Positions 26,019 through 33,048 of a stretch of 64,000 bases of DNA are shown one piece after another. This DNA is from Carbonactinospora thermoautotrophica (GTDB lineage Bacteria > Actinomycetota > Actinomycetes > Streptomycetales > Carbonactinosporaceae), in contig NZ_JYIJ01000017.1 in the NCBI RefSeq assembly GCF_001543895.1, forward strand, positions 62,001 through 126,000, written 5' to 3'. A model generated the notes under the pieces. It did no database searches, had not been told where the DNA came from, and saw only the letters and a program-made list of their open reading frames with translations. The first letter of the stretch is position 1, and every line of letters starts with the position of its first letter. The position numbers and the translations under genes were made by a program.

Positions 26019-26806
26019 GGGACAACCTCCGATTCCTGCGCCGCTTCCTGCGCTGCGGGCGCGGGGCCGCCGAGCAGCGTGAGCAGCCGCTCGCGGTCAC
26101 GGCTGCGGTCCTGCCGCGGGTCGCGGGGCCCGGGCACGTCGATGACCGCGCGCAGGCGCCCCGGCCCGGGGGTGAGCACGGCGACCCGGTCACCGAGCAG
26201 CAGGGCTTCGTCCACGTCGTGGGTGACGAACACGACGGTCGTCGGCCGGTGCCGCCACACCTGGAGCAGCAGGCGCTGCATCGCGGCCCGGTTCTGGGCG
26301 TCCAGCGCCCCGAACGGCTCGTCCATCAGGATCGCCCGGGGTGCTTGGACCAGCGCGCGGGCGAGCTGGACCCGCTGGCGCATTCCCCCGGACAGTTGGG
26401 CCGGGCGGTGACGCTCGTACCCGGACAGCCCGACCAGCCCGAGCAGGTGTGCGGCCTGCTCGCGCCGCCGTGCTCGGGGAACGCCCTGGATGGCGAGTGG
26501 CAGCTCGACGTTGCGCAGCGCGGTGCGCCACGGCAGTAGCGCATCGTCCTGGAAGACCAGGGCCCGCTGCGCGGACGGTCCGGCCACCGGCTCGCCGCCG
26601 AACAGGATCCGTCCGGAAGCCACCGGCTGCAGCCCGGCCAGCGCGCGCAGCAGTGTGGACTTGCCGCAGCCAGACGGTCCGACGACGGTCAGGATCTCCC
26701 CGGGCCGCACGTCCAGGTCCAGGTCCTCGATCACCGGCGTGCTGCCGAAGCCGATCGTGACCCTCTCCAGCCGGAACCCGGCGACGCCCGGCACCGCGCT
26801 CACCAT
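26015..26806 (-). CDS. Sulfonate/nitrate type ABC transporter ATP-binding protein (SsuB-like)
   Basis: The 263-residue ATPase has Walker A GPSGCGKST, Q-loop LVFQDDALLPWRTALRNV, signature LSGGMRQRVQLARALV, Walker B AILMDEPFGALDAQNR and switch THDVDEA. The PW after the Q-loop is typical of SsuB/TauB/NrtC proteins. It overlaps the permease and flavoprotein genes by a few bases on either side. It is the only ATPase of this class nearby, so it could also serve the SsuA/SsuC-like pair at 20734-22938. Confidence 0.92.
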   Translation of the reverse strand: MVSAVPGVAGFRLERVTIGFGSTPVIEDLDLDVRPGEILTVVGPSGCGKSTLLRALAGLQPVASGRILFGGEPVAGPSAQRALVFQDDALLPWRTALRNVELPLAIQGVPRARRREQAAHLLGLVGLSGYERHRPAQLSGGMRQRVQLARALVQAPRAILMDEPFGALDAQNRAAMQRLLLQVWRHRPTTVVFVTHDVDEALLLGDRVAVLTPGPGRLRAVIDVPGPRDPRQDRSRDRERLLTLLGGPAPAAQEAAQESEVVP

Positions 26807-27675
26807 GGCTGCCGCCTCAGCTCACGGGGCAGCCAGCCGGTGGCGCGCCGGCCGACCCATTCGACCGCCGCCGCGGTCGCCCACCCGAGCAACCCGATCG
26901 ACAGCATCCCGACGACCACGCCGGTGTAGTCCACCACCGTGTACGCCTGCCAGGCGCGGTAGCCGACGCCGTACTGGCCGGAGATCATCTCCGCGGAGAT
27001 CACACAGATCCAGGAGACGCCGACCCCGACCGACAGCCCGCCGAACACGCCGGGCAGCGCGCCGGGCAGCACCACGGTGCGCAGCACCCGCCACCGGCTC
27101 CCGCCCATCGTGCGGACCGCGTCCTCCCAGATCGGGGGCAGGGCCCGGACCGCGTGCCGGGTGCTGACCAGGACCGGGAAGAACGCCGCCACGAACGTGA
27201 TGAACACGATGCCCTGCTCGCTGGTCGGGAACAGCAGGATCGCAATCGGCACCAGGGCGATCGCCGGGATCGGCCGCACCGCCTCGAACAGCGGGCCCAG
27301 CAGGCCGGCCACCACGCCGGACCGGGCGACCGCGACGCCGAGCGCGATCCCGAGGACCGCCGCCAGCCCGAAGCCGGTGGCGACGCGCAGCAGGCTGGTG
27401 ACCAGGTCGCTGTAGTACTCCGGGGAGCGCAGCCGCTCGGCGAAGCCGGCGGCCACCTCGGTCGCCGACGGCAGCTTGTCGAACCGCAGCCACAGCCGCG
27501 CGTCGGTCGCGGTCAGCAGCTGCCACAGCGCCAGCGCTCCCAGCAGGGATACCGCGCGCAACCCGCGCTGCCCCCACGCGCCCACCGGAGCGGTCCTGGA
27601 CCGGGACAGATCGCGGGGCGGGTCGTCGGCCGCCGGCGGGGGAGCCAGTGCCGGCGCCGTCGTGTCGGTTGCCAT
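26800..27675 (-). CDS. Sulfonate/nitrate type ABC transporter permease
   Basis: ATG 27675 with GAGAGGAG upstream gives 291 residues; further upstream the frame is open but without similarity. Membrane segments include LGALALWQLLTATDA, LAAVLGIALGVAVARSGVV and IVFITFVAAFFPVLVSTRHA, and the docking loop is MGGSRWRVLRTVVLPGALPG. It belongs to the SsuC/TauC permease group. Twelve nt separate it from the binding protein gene, and it overlaps the ATPase gene. Confidence 0.92.
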   Translation of the reverse strand: MATDTTAPALAPPPAADDPPRDLSRSRTAPVGAWGQRGLRAVSLLGALALWQLLTATDARLWLRFDKLPSATEVAAGFAERLRSPEYYSDLVTSLLRVATGFGLAAVLGIALGVAVARSGVVAGLLGPLFEAVRPIPAIALVPIAILLFPTSEQGIVFITFVAAFFPVLVSTRHAVRALPPIWEDAVRTMGGSRWRVLRTVVLPGALPGVFGGLSVGVGVSWICVISAEMISGQYGVGYRAWQAYTVVDYTGVVVGMLSIGLLGWATAAAVEWVGRRATGWLPRELRRQPW

Positions 27676-27686
27676 GCGTACTCCTC

Positions 27687-29111
27687 TCAGGCGGCCTTCA
27701 GCGCGGTGGCGTAGTCGACGACGCGCGCTCCGGGGTGGGCGTCGATGTACCGCTGCGCGCCGGCCAGGGTCGTGAAGGGCAGCAGGTGCGCGTCCGGCCC
27801 GGCGGCCGGGTCGTCGACCCACACCGCCTTGTCGGCGAACCAGCGGGTTCCGGTGGCCGCGTCGGGCACGTACGCCGCACGCAGCTTCTTGCCGCCCGAC
27901 GCCTTCAGCAGCCGCAGCAGCCAGGTCGGGTTGGCCGCGGGCACGGTGGCCCCCTCCCCGTCGAACCATGCCTCGCTCGCCGTCGCCGGGTCGTCGACCG
28001 GCCGGTGGCTGAGCGGGTCGGTGCCGGTGATCCGGGCGGGGTTGACCGTGCTGCGCACCTCGGTGTCGTACGCGGCGCCGTACGCCTTGCGCAGGTAGCT
28101 GTCGTTGACGAACTGGTCCAGGTCCAGGTCCTGCAACGCCCCGAGGGACTTCAAGAATGGGATGTCCCGCTCCAGGGCCTCGCGCAGCACCGGCTTGATC
28201 GTGGGGTCGAAGGTGACGAGGCCGTTCGGGCCGTTGTACAGGTACACCACCTCGGGCGGCAGCCCGGTGGCCTGGGCGACCGTCTGCGCGGCCTGCAGCG
28301 GATGCTCGTGCAGGTAACGGGTGGCGTCGATCACGGCGGCGAGGAACGCCTCGGTGACCTCAGGGTGCTCCTGGGTGTACGCCTTGCGGACCACGATGCC
28401 GAGCAAGCTCGGCTGGTTGACGTCGGCGCCGTCGTAGAGCACGCGAGCCTGCCCCCGGTGGATGAGCAGGCCAGGCCAGGCGGCGAACTGGGACAGCGCG
28501 TCGACCCCGCCGGACTGCAGCGCGGACGCGCCCACCGACGGCGGGTGGTGCACCAGCTGGACCGAGCCGGGCGCCAGCCCCGCCTGCGCCAGGGCGCGGA
28601 CCAGCATGCCGTGCGCGGTCGAGCTGAAGCTGGTGGAGATCTTCTTGCCGGCCAGGTCGCCCAGCCGGCGGGCCGGCGAGGACGGCGGCACGAGGACCAT
28701 GTTGAGCGCCCCGCGCAGGTTGTACCCGGTGATGGCGACCAGCTCGGTGCGCGCGTCGGCGAACTCCCGCGTCTTGGAGCCGTTGACCAGCAACGGGTAG
28801 TCCCCCATCGACCCGATGTCGACCTTGCCGGCGAGCATCTGGGTGGTGATCGGGGCGCCGGCCTCGTAGTCCTGCCAGGTCACCTGGTACCGGGTGCCGG
28901 TGCGCCGGCCGATCTCGGCCAGCCGCTGCTCGAACAGCCCGAGGGCGCGCAGCAGCGTCCCCGCGTTGACGGTGCTGATGGTCTTGGACTGGTAGCCGAC
29001 CGTGACCCGGACGGTCTTCCCGCCGGAAGCGGCGGTGCCCGTCCCGCAACCGACGGCGGCCAACCCGGCGAGACCGATCAGGGCGAACAAGCGGAGCAGG
29101 ATGGTTCTCAT
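27687..29111 (-). CDS. Sulfonate-type binding lipoprotein with NosL-like C-terminal domain
   Basis: This 474-residue lipoprotein (lipobox LAAVGC) is about 110 residues longer than usual for the SsuA/NMT1 group. Residues 30-360 form the binding domain: TVGYQSKTISTVNAGTLLRAL, DYEAGAPITTQMLAGKVDIGSMGDYP and FLAAVIDATRYLHEHP. The last 100 residues, AAYVPDAATGTRWFADKAVWV through LLPFTTLAGAQRYIDAHPG to RVVDYA, resemble the NosL copper-chaperone domain. That fusion is unusual. The domain lacks an obvious Met/Cys copper motif. It precedes the permease gene and follows the ferredoxin gene by 10 nt. Confidence 0.85.
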   Translation of the reverse strand: MRTILLRLFALIGLAGLAAVGCGTGTAASGGKTVRVTVGYQSKTISTVNAGTLLRALGLFEQRLAEIGRRTGTRYQVTWQDYEAGAPITTQMLAGKVDIGSMGDYPLLVNGSKTREFADARTELVAITGYNLRGALNMVLVPPSSPARRLGDLAGKKISTSFSSTAHGMLVRALAQAGLAPGSVQLVHHPPSVGASALQSGGVDALSQFAAWPGLLIHRGQARVLYDGADVNQPSLLGIVVRKAYTQEHPEVTEAFLAAVIDATRYLHEHPLQAAQTVAQATGLPPEVVYLYNGPNGLVTFDPTIKPVLREALERDIPFLKSLGALQDLDLDQFVNDSYLRKAYGAAYDTEVRSTVNPARITGTDPLSHRPVDDPATASEAWFDGEGATVPAANPTWLLRLLKASGGKKLRAAYVPDAATGTRWFADKAVWVDDPAAGPDAHLLPFTTLAGAQRYIDAHPGARVVDYATALKAA

Positions 29112-29121
29112 CGACGTCCGT

Positions 29122-29349
29122 TCACCTGAGCAGGTAGGGAATGTTGACGGTCACCGCGCCGGTCGGGCAGCGCTCCGCGCAGGGACCGCAGTACCAGCAC
29201 TCGTCCACGTACATGTAGGCCTTGCCGGTGTCCGGGTGGATGGCCAGCGAGTCAAGCGGGCAGATGTCCACGCACAGCGTGCAGCCCTCGATGCACAGCG
29301 ACTCGTCGACCGTCACCGGGACGTCGACACGTTGGTTCACCAGCGCCAT
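29122..29349 (-). CDS. 4Fe-4S dicluster ferredoxin (AprB-like electron partner)
   Basis: From ATG 29349 the protein is 75 residues. It has two four-Cys clusters: CIEGCTLCVDICP and CWYCGPCAERCPTGAV, both CxxxCxxCxxxCP or CxxCxxCxxxCP type. It is the first gene after the leader peptide at 29511-29606 and heads an operon of six genes. The AprA-like flavoprotein is encoded 3 kb downstream in the same operon, so the two probably form an oxidoreductase. GGGGAGAAACC precedes the ATG; a longer frame to 29418 is not supported. Confidence 0.9.
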   Translation of the reverse strand: MALVNQRVDVPVTVDESLCIEGCTLCVDICPLDSLAIHPDTGKAYMYVDECWYCGPCAERCPTGAVTVNIPYLLR

Positions 29350-29510
29350 GGAGTGGTTTCTCCCCAGCAGGAACGGCGTTTCCGGGAACGCTGAAACACA
29401 CCCGCAGCAAATGATCACGCGCGACGGGTGGAATTACGCGACAGCGGTGAATTCCGGCGAATCAGACCGGAGACAATGAATGGAAGAACGGCCTTGTCGG
29501 ATATGGCGGG

Positions 29511-29606
29511 TCAGGCCGTGGACAGCCGGGCACGACAGAGCGAGCTGGCCTGCCGCCGCAAGTCGACATGCAGGCGCGCGACAAGGAGCTCGTCGTGCTG
29601 CGTCAT
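29511..29606 (-). CDS. Leader peptide (LVARLHVDLRR type)
   Basis: ATG 29606 opens 31 codons containing ELLVARLHVDLRRQASSLCR and ends TGA at 29511-29513. It has the HVD signature and one Cys. An upstream in-frame ATG at 29615 falls inside the -10 box, so 29606 is the better start. The ferredoxin gene begins 161 nt downstream. This puts the whole ferredoxin-to-HEAT operon under presumptive cysteine-responsive control. Confidence 0.82.
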   Translation of the reverse strand: MTQHDELLVARLHVDLRRQASSLCRARLSTA

Positions 29607-29614
29607 GCGACGCA

Positions 29615-29643
29615 TGTTTACAGGCCGATCGGAACAGCGTCAA
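29615..29643 (-). promoter_or_regulatory. Promoter of the ferredoxin operon leader
   Basis: On the minus strand TTGACG (29638-29643), 17-nt spacer, TAAACA (29615-29620), then 8 nt to the leader ATG. Both boxes are close to consensus, and the spacing predicts a leaderless leader-peptide mRNA. Confidence 0.65.
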
Positions 29644-29756
29644 GGCCGCTCTTGCCTGTTGAGATATGTCCTTCACCGCACGCCCGGGAATTCAGGCGGC
29701 GTCGGGCGCTCCGCTCCCCGAGCCGGTCCCATCGGTTCGTGCGGTCCTGGCCGCGA

Positions 29757-30290
29757 TCACGCGGTGCGGCGTTTCCACGCCTCCCTGTTCGCGTACAGGA
29801 AATCCCCTTGACGTGGCTGGAACTTGTATCCGACCCGACGTACGGTCACGATGCAGCTCCGGTACACCGGGCCCAACTTTCGCCGCAGCCTGTTTATGTG
29901 GACGTCGACGGTTCTGGTCTCGCCGAGGTACTGCCGCCCCCACACGGCGGACAGGAGCTGGGCTCGGGTGAAGACGCGGAACGGGTGGGCGAGTAGGAAC
30001 GCGAGGAGCTCGAATTCCAGGAACGCCAGCGCCAGCGGCTCGCCTTCCACCAACACGACACGCAGGTCCAAGTCGAGCCAGAGGCTCTCGTACACGATAC
30101 GCCGTGAACGGCGGCCGGTGGAATTGGAATTCGTCGGCGCCCGTAGGAGGTTTTTTCTTTTCCTGGCGGAAGACGGAATCGTCACGCTGTGCAGCGGGAT
30201 GGCGGCGAGTCGCAAGCCCCGCTCTCCGCACTGCCAGGGCCGTACGAAAGGGACACGGGAGGCGTCACAGCGGAATTCACTTACGGGCAT
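29757..30290 (-). CDS. Receiver-less winged-helix (OmpR/PhoB-type) regulator
   Basis: Translation from ATG 30290, with GGAGAAGGGG upstream, gives 177 residues. Residues 85-170 form a Trans_reg_C winged helix: [48 protein letters not shown] and VRRVGYKF. The N-terminal 80 residues are short, Arg/Ser-rich and do not contain a response regulator receiver domain, so it is probably not phosphorylated by a histidine kinase. It lies between the leader/ferredoxin operon and tRNA-Cys. It is a good candidate regulator of the sulfur genes around it (inference). Confidence 0.8.
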   Translation of the reverse strand: MPVSEFRCDASRVPFVRPWQCGERGLRLAAIPLHSVTIPSSARKRKNLLRAPTNSNSTGRRSRRIVYESLWLDLDLRVVLVEGEPLALAFLEFELLAFLLAHPFRVFTRAQLLSAVWGRQYLGETRTVDVHINRLRRKLGPVYRSCIVTVRRVGYKFQPRQGDFLYANREAWKRRTA

Positions 30291-30325
30291 GGCCCCTTCT
30301 CCGGTAAAACTGTAGTTGCCTTGGC

Positions 30326-30397
30326 TGGAGGCGGAGACGGGAATCGAACCCGTGGAAGGGGTTTTTGCAGACCCTCTGATCACTCAGCCACTCCGCC
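30326..30397 (-). tRNA. tRNA-Cys(GCA)
   Basis: The acceptor arms GGCGGAG (30391-30397) and CTCCGCC (30330-30336) pair perfectly, the T arm is ACGGGTTCGATTCCCGT, the anticodon loop reads CTGCAAA (anticodon GCA), the discriminator base is U as required for tRNA-Cys, and CCA is encoded (30326-30328). The anticodon stem is slightly irregular: GGGT/ACCC gives only four good pairs and an 8-nt loop, and the tRNA is short (69 nt before CCA). The D arm is also small. It lies 35 nt upstream of the winged-helix gene and 0.4 kb from a leader peptide. Confidence 0.85.
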
Positions 30398-30801
30398 GAA
30401 ACACGGGGACGGAGAGCACCCGTTCAGACCACATTCTCTCAGGTCAGGCCGCACAGGCCAGGCCACGCGGCACAGGGACGGGCCCTGCGGTCCAGCCGTC
30501 CGGCGGACCACCCGCTCGGTCACGTCTCCACGGTCGCCGCGGAGGAAACGAGCAGGCGGTGCGGGTATGCTCGCCCGGCCACGACGTAACGGCGACGACA
30601 CCCGCGCAGGTTCACGGCTATCACCCCTCCAAAACGACGCAAAGCACACCGAATGCCCGGCAGTGACGGGCGTATGCCACAAGCCCGCGGACCCCAGATC
30701 CACGAAAGCTACGCTGCCGGCGCTCGGAATACCGCCAGGGATTATCCGGCAGACAGCATACGGCTCAGTTCAGGCCATCGGGCCGAAAACATGTGGCCCG
30801 A
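30398..30801. other. Gap without a supported gene
   Basis: Between tRNA-Cys and the leader peptide at 30802 there are open frames on both strands, but none has codon bias, a ribosome site or recognisable domains. The space may hold decayed coding sequence, or the untranslated region that follows the leader peptide. Confidence 0.4.
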
Positions 30802-30900
30802 TTAGCCGCGGGAGGGGAGGACGTGAACCCGACAAGCGGCGCTCGCCTGGCGACAGAAGTCGACGTGGAGGCGAGCGACCAGAAGCTCACGGGTGTGCAT
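30802..30900 (-). CDS. Leader peptide (LVARLHVDFCR type) without an adjacent operon
   Basis: ATG 30900 opens 32 codons with ELLVARLHVDFCRQASAACR, a close relative of the leader at 29511-29606, with two Cys. Downstream on the same strand there is about 400 bp without a supported gene, then tRNA-Cys and the winged-helix regulator. The gene it once controlled may be lost, or it may control the tRNA/regulator transcript. TTGACG lies 36 nt upstream of the ATG. Confidence 0.72.
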   Translation of the reverse strand: MHTRELLVARLHVDFCRQASAACRVHVLPSRG

Positions 30901-30907
30901 GTCACAC

Positions 30908-30936
30908 ACTTTCTCAAGCCCGAGCCGGCTCGTCAA
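30908..30936 (-). promoter_or_regulatory. Promoter-like sequence for the 30802-30900 leader
   Basis: TTGACG at 30931-30936, 17-nt spacer, GAAAGT at 30908-30913, then 7 nt to ATG. The -35 is good; the -10 is poor. The geometry is the same as at the other leaders. Confidence 0.45.
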
Positions 30937-31318
30937 CTCCCACGATAGGGCGACTGTCGCGGCCTTCGGCGCCTGGGCGGTCAACACGCGATCGCGGGTT
31001 TCGATTTCAACCGGGAACTCCACCGTCACCCGTTCCGCAAGGGACGGCCCGGAAAGGCCACGCGAGCGCCGGCCTGGCCTCGCCGCGAACAGCTATAGGC
31101 GCCCCGGGACAGAGCGCCGGTCACCTGGAGGAATCCGGCGGCTTGCACCGGGCTCCGTCGCTCACGTCGCGCCGCGACCACGACGCCCGCCGAGCGCTCC
31201 GGCACCAGCGCTCCAGCCCGCCTGCGACGGATCGGCGTGAGCTCCCGCCCGCCGGCTCCTCGCCCGATGCGTGAGACGGCTCTTCCGCCGCCCGCGGACG
31301 CCGGTTAACCTCAGGATC
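30937..31318. other. Gap between divergent leader peptides
   Basis: This 380-bp stretch separates the minus-strand leader (30802-30900) and the plus-strand leader (31319-31405). No gene is supported. It contains the promoter elements for both: TTGACG at 30931-30936 (minus) and TAACCT at 31306-31311 (plus). Confidence 0.4.
31306..31311 (+). promoter_or_regulatory. -10 box for the EgtA-like leader
   Basis: TAACCT matches the actinobacterial TANNNT -10 consensus and ends 7 nt before the GTG of the leader at 31319, the spacing of a leaderless transcript. No good -35 is seen at the expected place. Confidence 0.5.
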
Positions 31319-31405
31319 GTGATCAGCACGCTGCTCGTCTCCCGCAGGCACATCGACCTGCGACGAGTGTGCAGTGCGAGCTGTCCGGGTCCTGCGGACC
31401 GCTGA
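31319..31405 (+). CDS. Leader peptide (LVSRRHIDLRR type)
   Basis: GTG 31319 opens 28 codons containing STLLVSRRHIDLRR and then VCSASCPG, closed by TGA at 31403-31405. It has the HID signature and two Cys near the end. The EgtA-like gene starts 240 nt downstream on the same strand. It is leaderless if the TAACCT box is used. Confidence 0.75.
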   Translation: MISTLLVSRRHIDLRRVCSASCPGPADR

Positions 31406-31645
31406 ACCGCGACCGTCCCACGCCGCGGCACCGCCCCGCCTCAGCGCCGCTCTGAAGCGGCCATGGTCCTGCGGAGCCCGGCCCGCCCGTTCCCCTTCGC
31501 CGCGTAAGGCGGCATCCAGTCGGCACACCGCTGGCCGTGACCGGTAGGCAGCGGTAGGAGTGCCCGAACAGGACCGACCGGATCCGGCCGTCGCGCCGAT
31601 CGGTGCGCTGCGTCCACCTCAACTGATGTACGGAGAGCGAAGAAG

Positions 31646-32833
31646 ATGAGCATCCCCTTACGAGAGCCGGACGCGGAAGCCCATGTCGCCCGGGTGTGTT
31701 TCGAGACCCGTCCACCGCGCTTCGTCGCCGTCAAGTTGGGGTGGCGGGTGCACGACCCGCGCCGCGCCGGCCGGGCGCCGGAGCCGCACCAGGTGTCCGC
31801 CGCGCTGGCGCCGTCGGATCACTGGCCGGTCCACGGTCACCTGGCGAACCAACCGGACGGCATCCTGACCATCAGTTCGCAGCCGTTCTTCCGTCTGGAC
31901 GACTGTATCCGCCACACGGCGGCCGACCTCGCCCTGCTGCGCCGAAAGTTCGCCGCGGCAGGGCTTTCTCTCATCGACGGAACGCACCCGCCTTCCGTCC
32001 AGCCGACGGCCAGCCGCCGAGGCGCGGTGCCGCGCCAGGCGGCCGGCGAACACCGGGCGAGCCCGCACAGCGAGGCCGCGGTGCAGGTGTTCCTGGACGC
32101 CGGCACCGGCGACGACGGTCCGGCCAGCCTGCGTCACCGCTGGCAGGTGGCGCACGCGATCGGCCCGGTGCTGGTCGCGGCCTTCGCCAACTCGCCGATG
32201 AACCGCGGCCGACCCAGCGGCTGGCGCTCCACCCGGTTCGCCCTGCTGCACCGGCTCGACCGCCAGCCCATCCCGGTGTCCGACGCGGAGGAGGACCCGC
32301 GGGCCGCCTGGGCGCGCCGAGTGCTCGACGCCACGGTCCGCCTGCCCGGGATGCCCGGCCTCACCTTCCGGGACTGGATCCGGCACCGGACACCGCGCCC
32401 GCCCACCCTCGCCGACCTGGACCGGCACCTGGCGACGGTGACCGCGCCGATAAGGCCGCGCGGGCACCTGGAGATCGGCCTGGCGGATGCGCAGCCAGAC
32501 GACTGTTGGGTGGTCCCGCTCGCGGTGACCACCGCCCTGCTGGAGGACGCCGCAGCGTCCGACGCCGCGCTGGCCGCGACCGAGCGGCTGAGCCGTGATC
32601 GCCCCTGGACGCGCGCCGCCCGGTTCGGTCTCACCGACCCGGAACTCGCCGCCGCAGCCCTGGAATGCTTCGCCGCGGCCGAAGCCGCCCTGTCCCGGAT
32701 GGGTGTGACCGCCTCGGTCCACGAGGCGGTCACGGACTTCATCGAGCACTACGTGGCCCGGCGCCGCTGCCCGGCCGACGAACTGCTCACCCCTGCGCCG
32801 GTCGCCGCTTGTTCCGGCTGCCGGGGGTCATGA
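31646..32833 (+). CDS. EgtA-like glutamate-cysteine ligase homologue lacking expected catalytic residues
   Basis: The 395-residue protein is clearly related to EgtA, the glutamate-cysteine ligase of ergothioneine synthesis: VARVCFETRPPR, the block AVQVFLDAGTGDDGP, LAHAIGPVL-like VAHAIGPVLVAAFANSP, GWRSTRFALLHRLD and DAQPDDCWVVPLAVTTALLEDAA. However, the N-terminal Glu pair expected in V-E-L-E-W is replaced by VKLGW (residues 29-33), the Glu expected in the VELSS strand is replaced by Thr (ILTISS), and the Arg after LEI is Gly. These positions bind metal-ATP or substrate in the glutamate-cysteine ligase superfamily. It may be a pseudoenzyme or have a new activity. GGAGAG precedes the ATG, and a Cys leader lies upstream. 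Confidence 0.75.
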   Translation: MSIPLREPDAEAHVARVCFETRPPRFVAVKLGWRVHDPRRAGRAPEPHQVSAALAPSDHWPVHGHLANQPDGILTISSQPFFRLDDCIRHTAADLALLRRKFAAAGLSLIDGTHPPSVQPTASRRGAVPRQAAGEHRASPHSEAAVQVFLDAGTGDDGPASLRHRWQVAHAIGPVLVAAFANSPMNRGRPSGWRSTRFALLHRLDRQPIPVSDAEEDPRAAWARRVLDATVRLPGMPGLTFRDWIRHRTPRPPTLADLDRHLATVTAPIRPRGHLEIGLADAQPDDCWVVPLAVTTALLEDAAASDAALAATERLSRDRPWTRAARFGLTDPELAAAALECFAAAEAALSRMGVTASVHEAVTDFIEHYVARRRCPADELLTPAPVAACSGCRGS

Positions 32834-33005
32834 CCCGCCGCGGGAGCGGAAGCCGCGGACGGCTGTGGCCGAAACGCCGTCGCCATCCCGCGACCCGCCG
32901 CCCAGGAAGTACCGCACGAGGACGCACCGCACCGGCTGGCTCAGCGCGGTCGTCGACAGCGCTGGAATCGACGGCTGGACCCCGCCGTCGCATGGAGCGG
33001 CTGAG

Positions 33006-33033
33006 TTCGACGCGCAGGGTTCGACGCGCAGGG
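33006..33033. repeat. Tandem 14-bp repeat
   Basis: TTCGACGCGCAGGG occurs twice in immediate succession between the convergent EgtA-like and SsuD-like genes. No function is evident. Confidence 0.5.
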
Positions 33034-33048
33034 CGGGGCGCCGGCCGG

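Noticed and set aside
30380-30703. 107-codon frame on the minus strand next to tRNA-Cys
   Set aside because: It runs into the tRNA gene, has no domain and no ribosome site.
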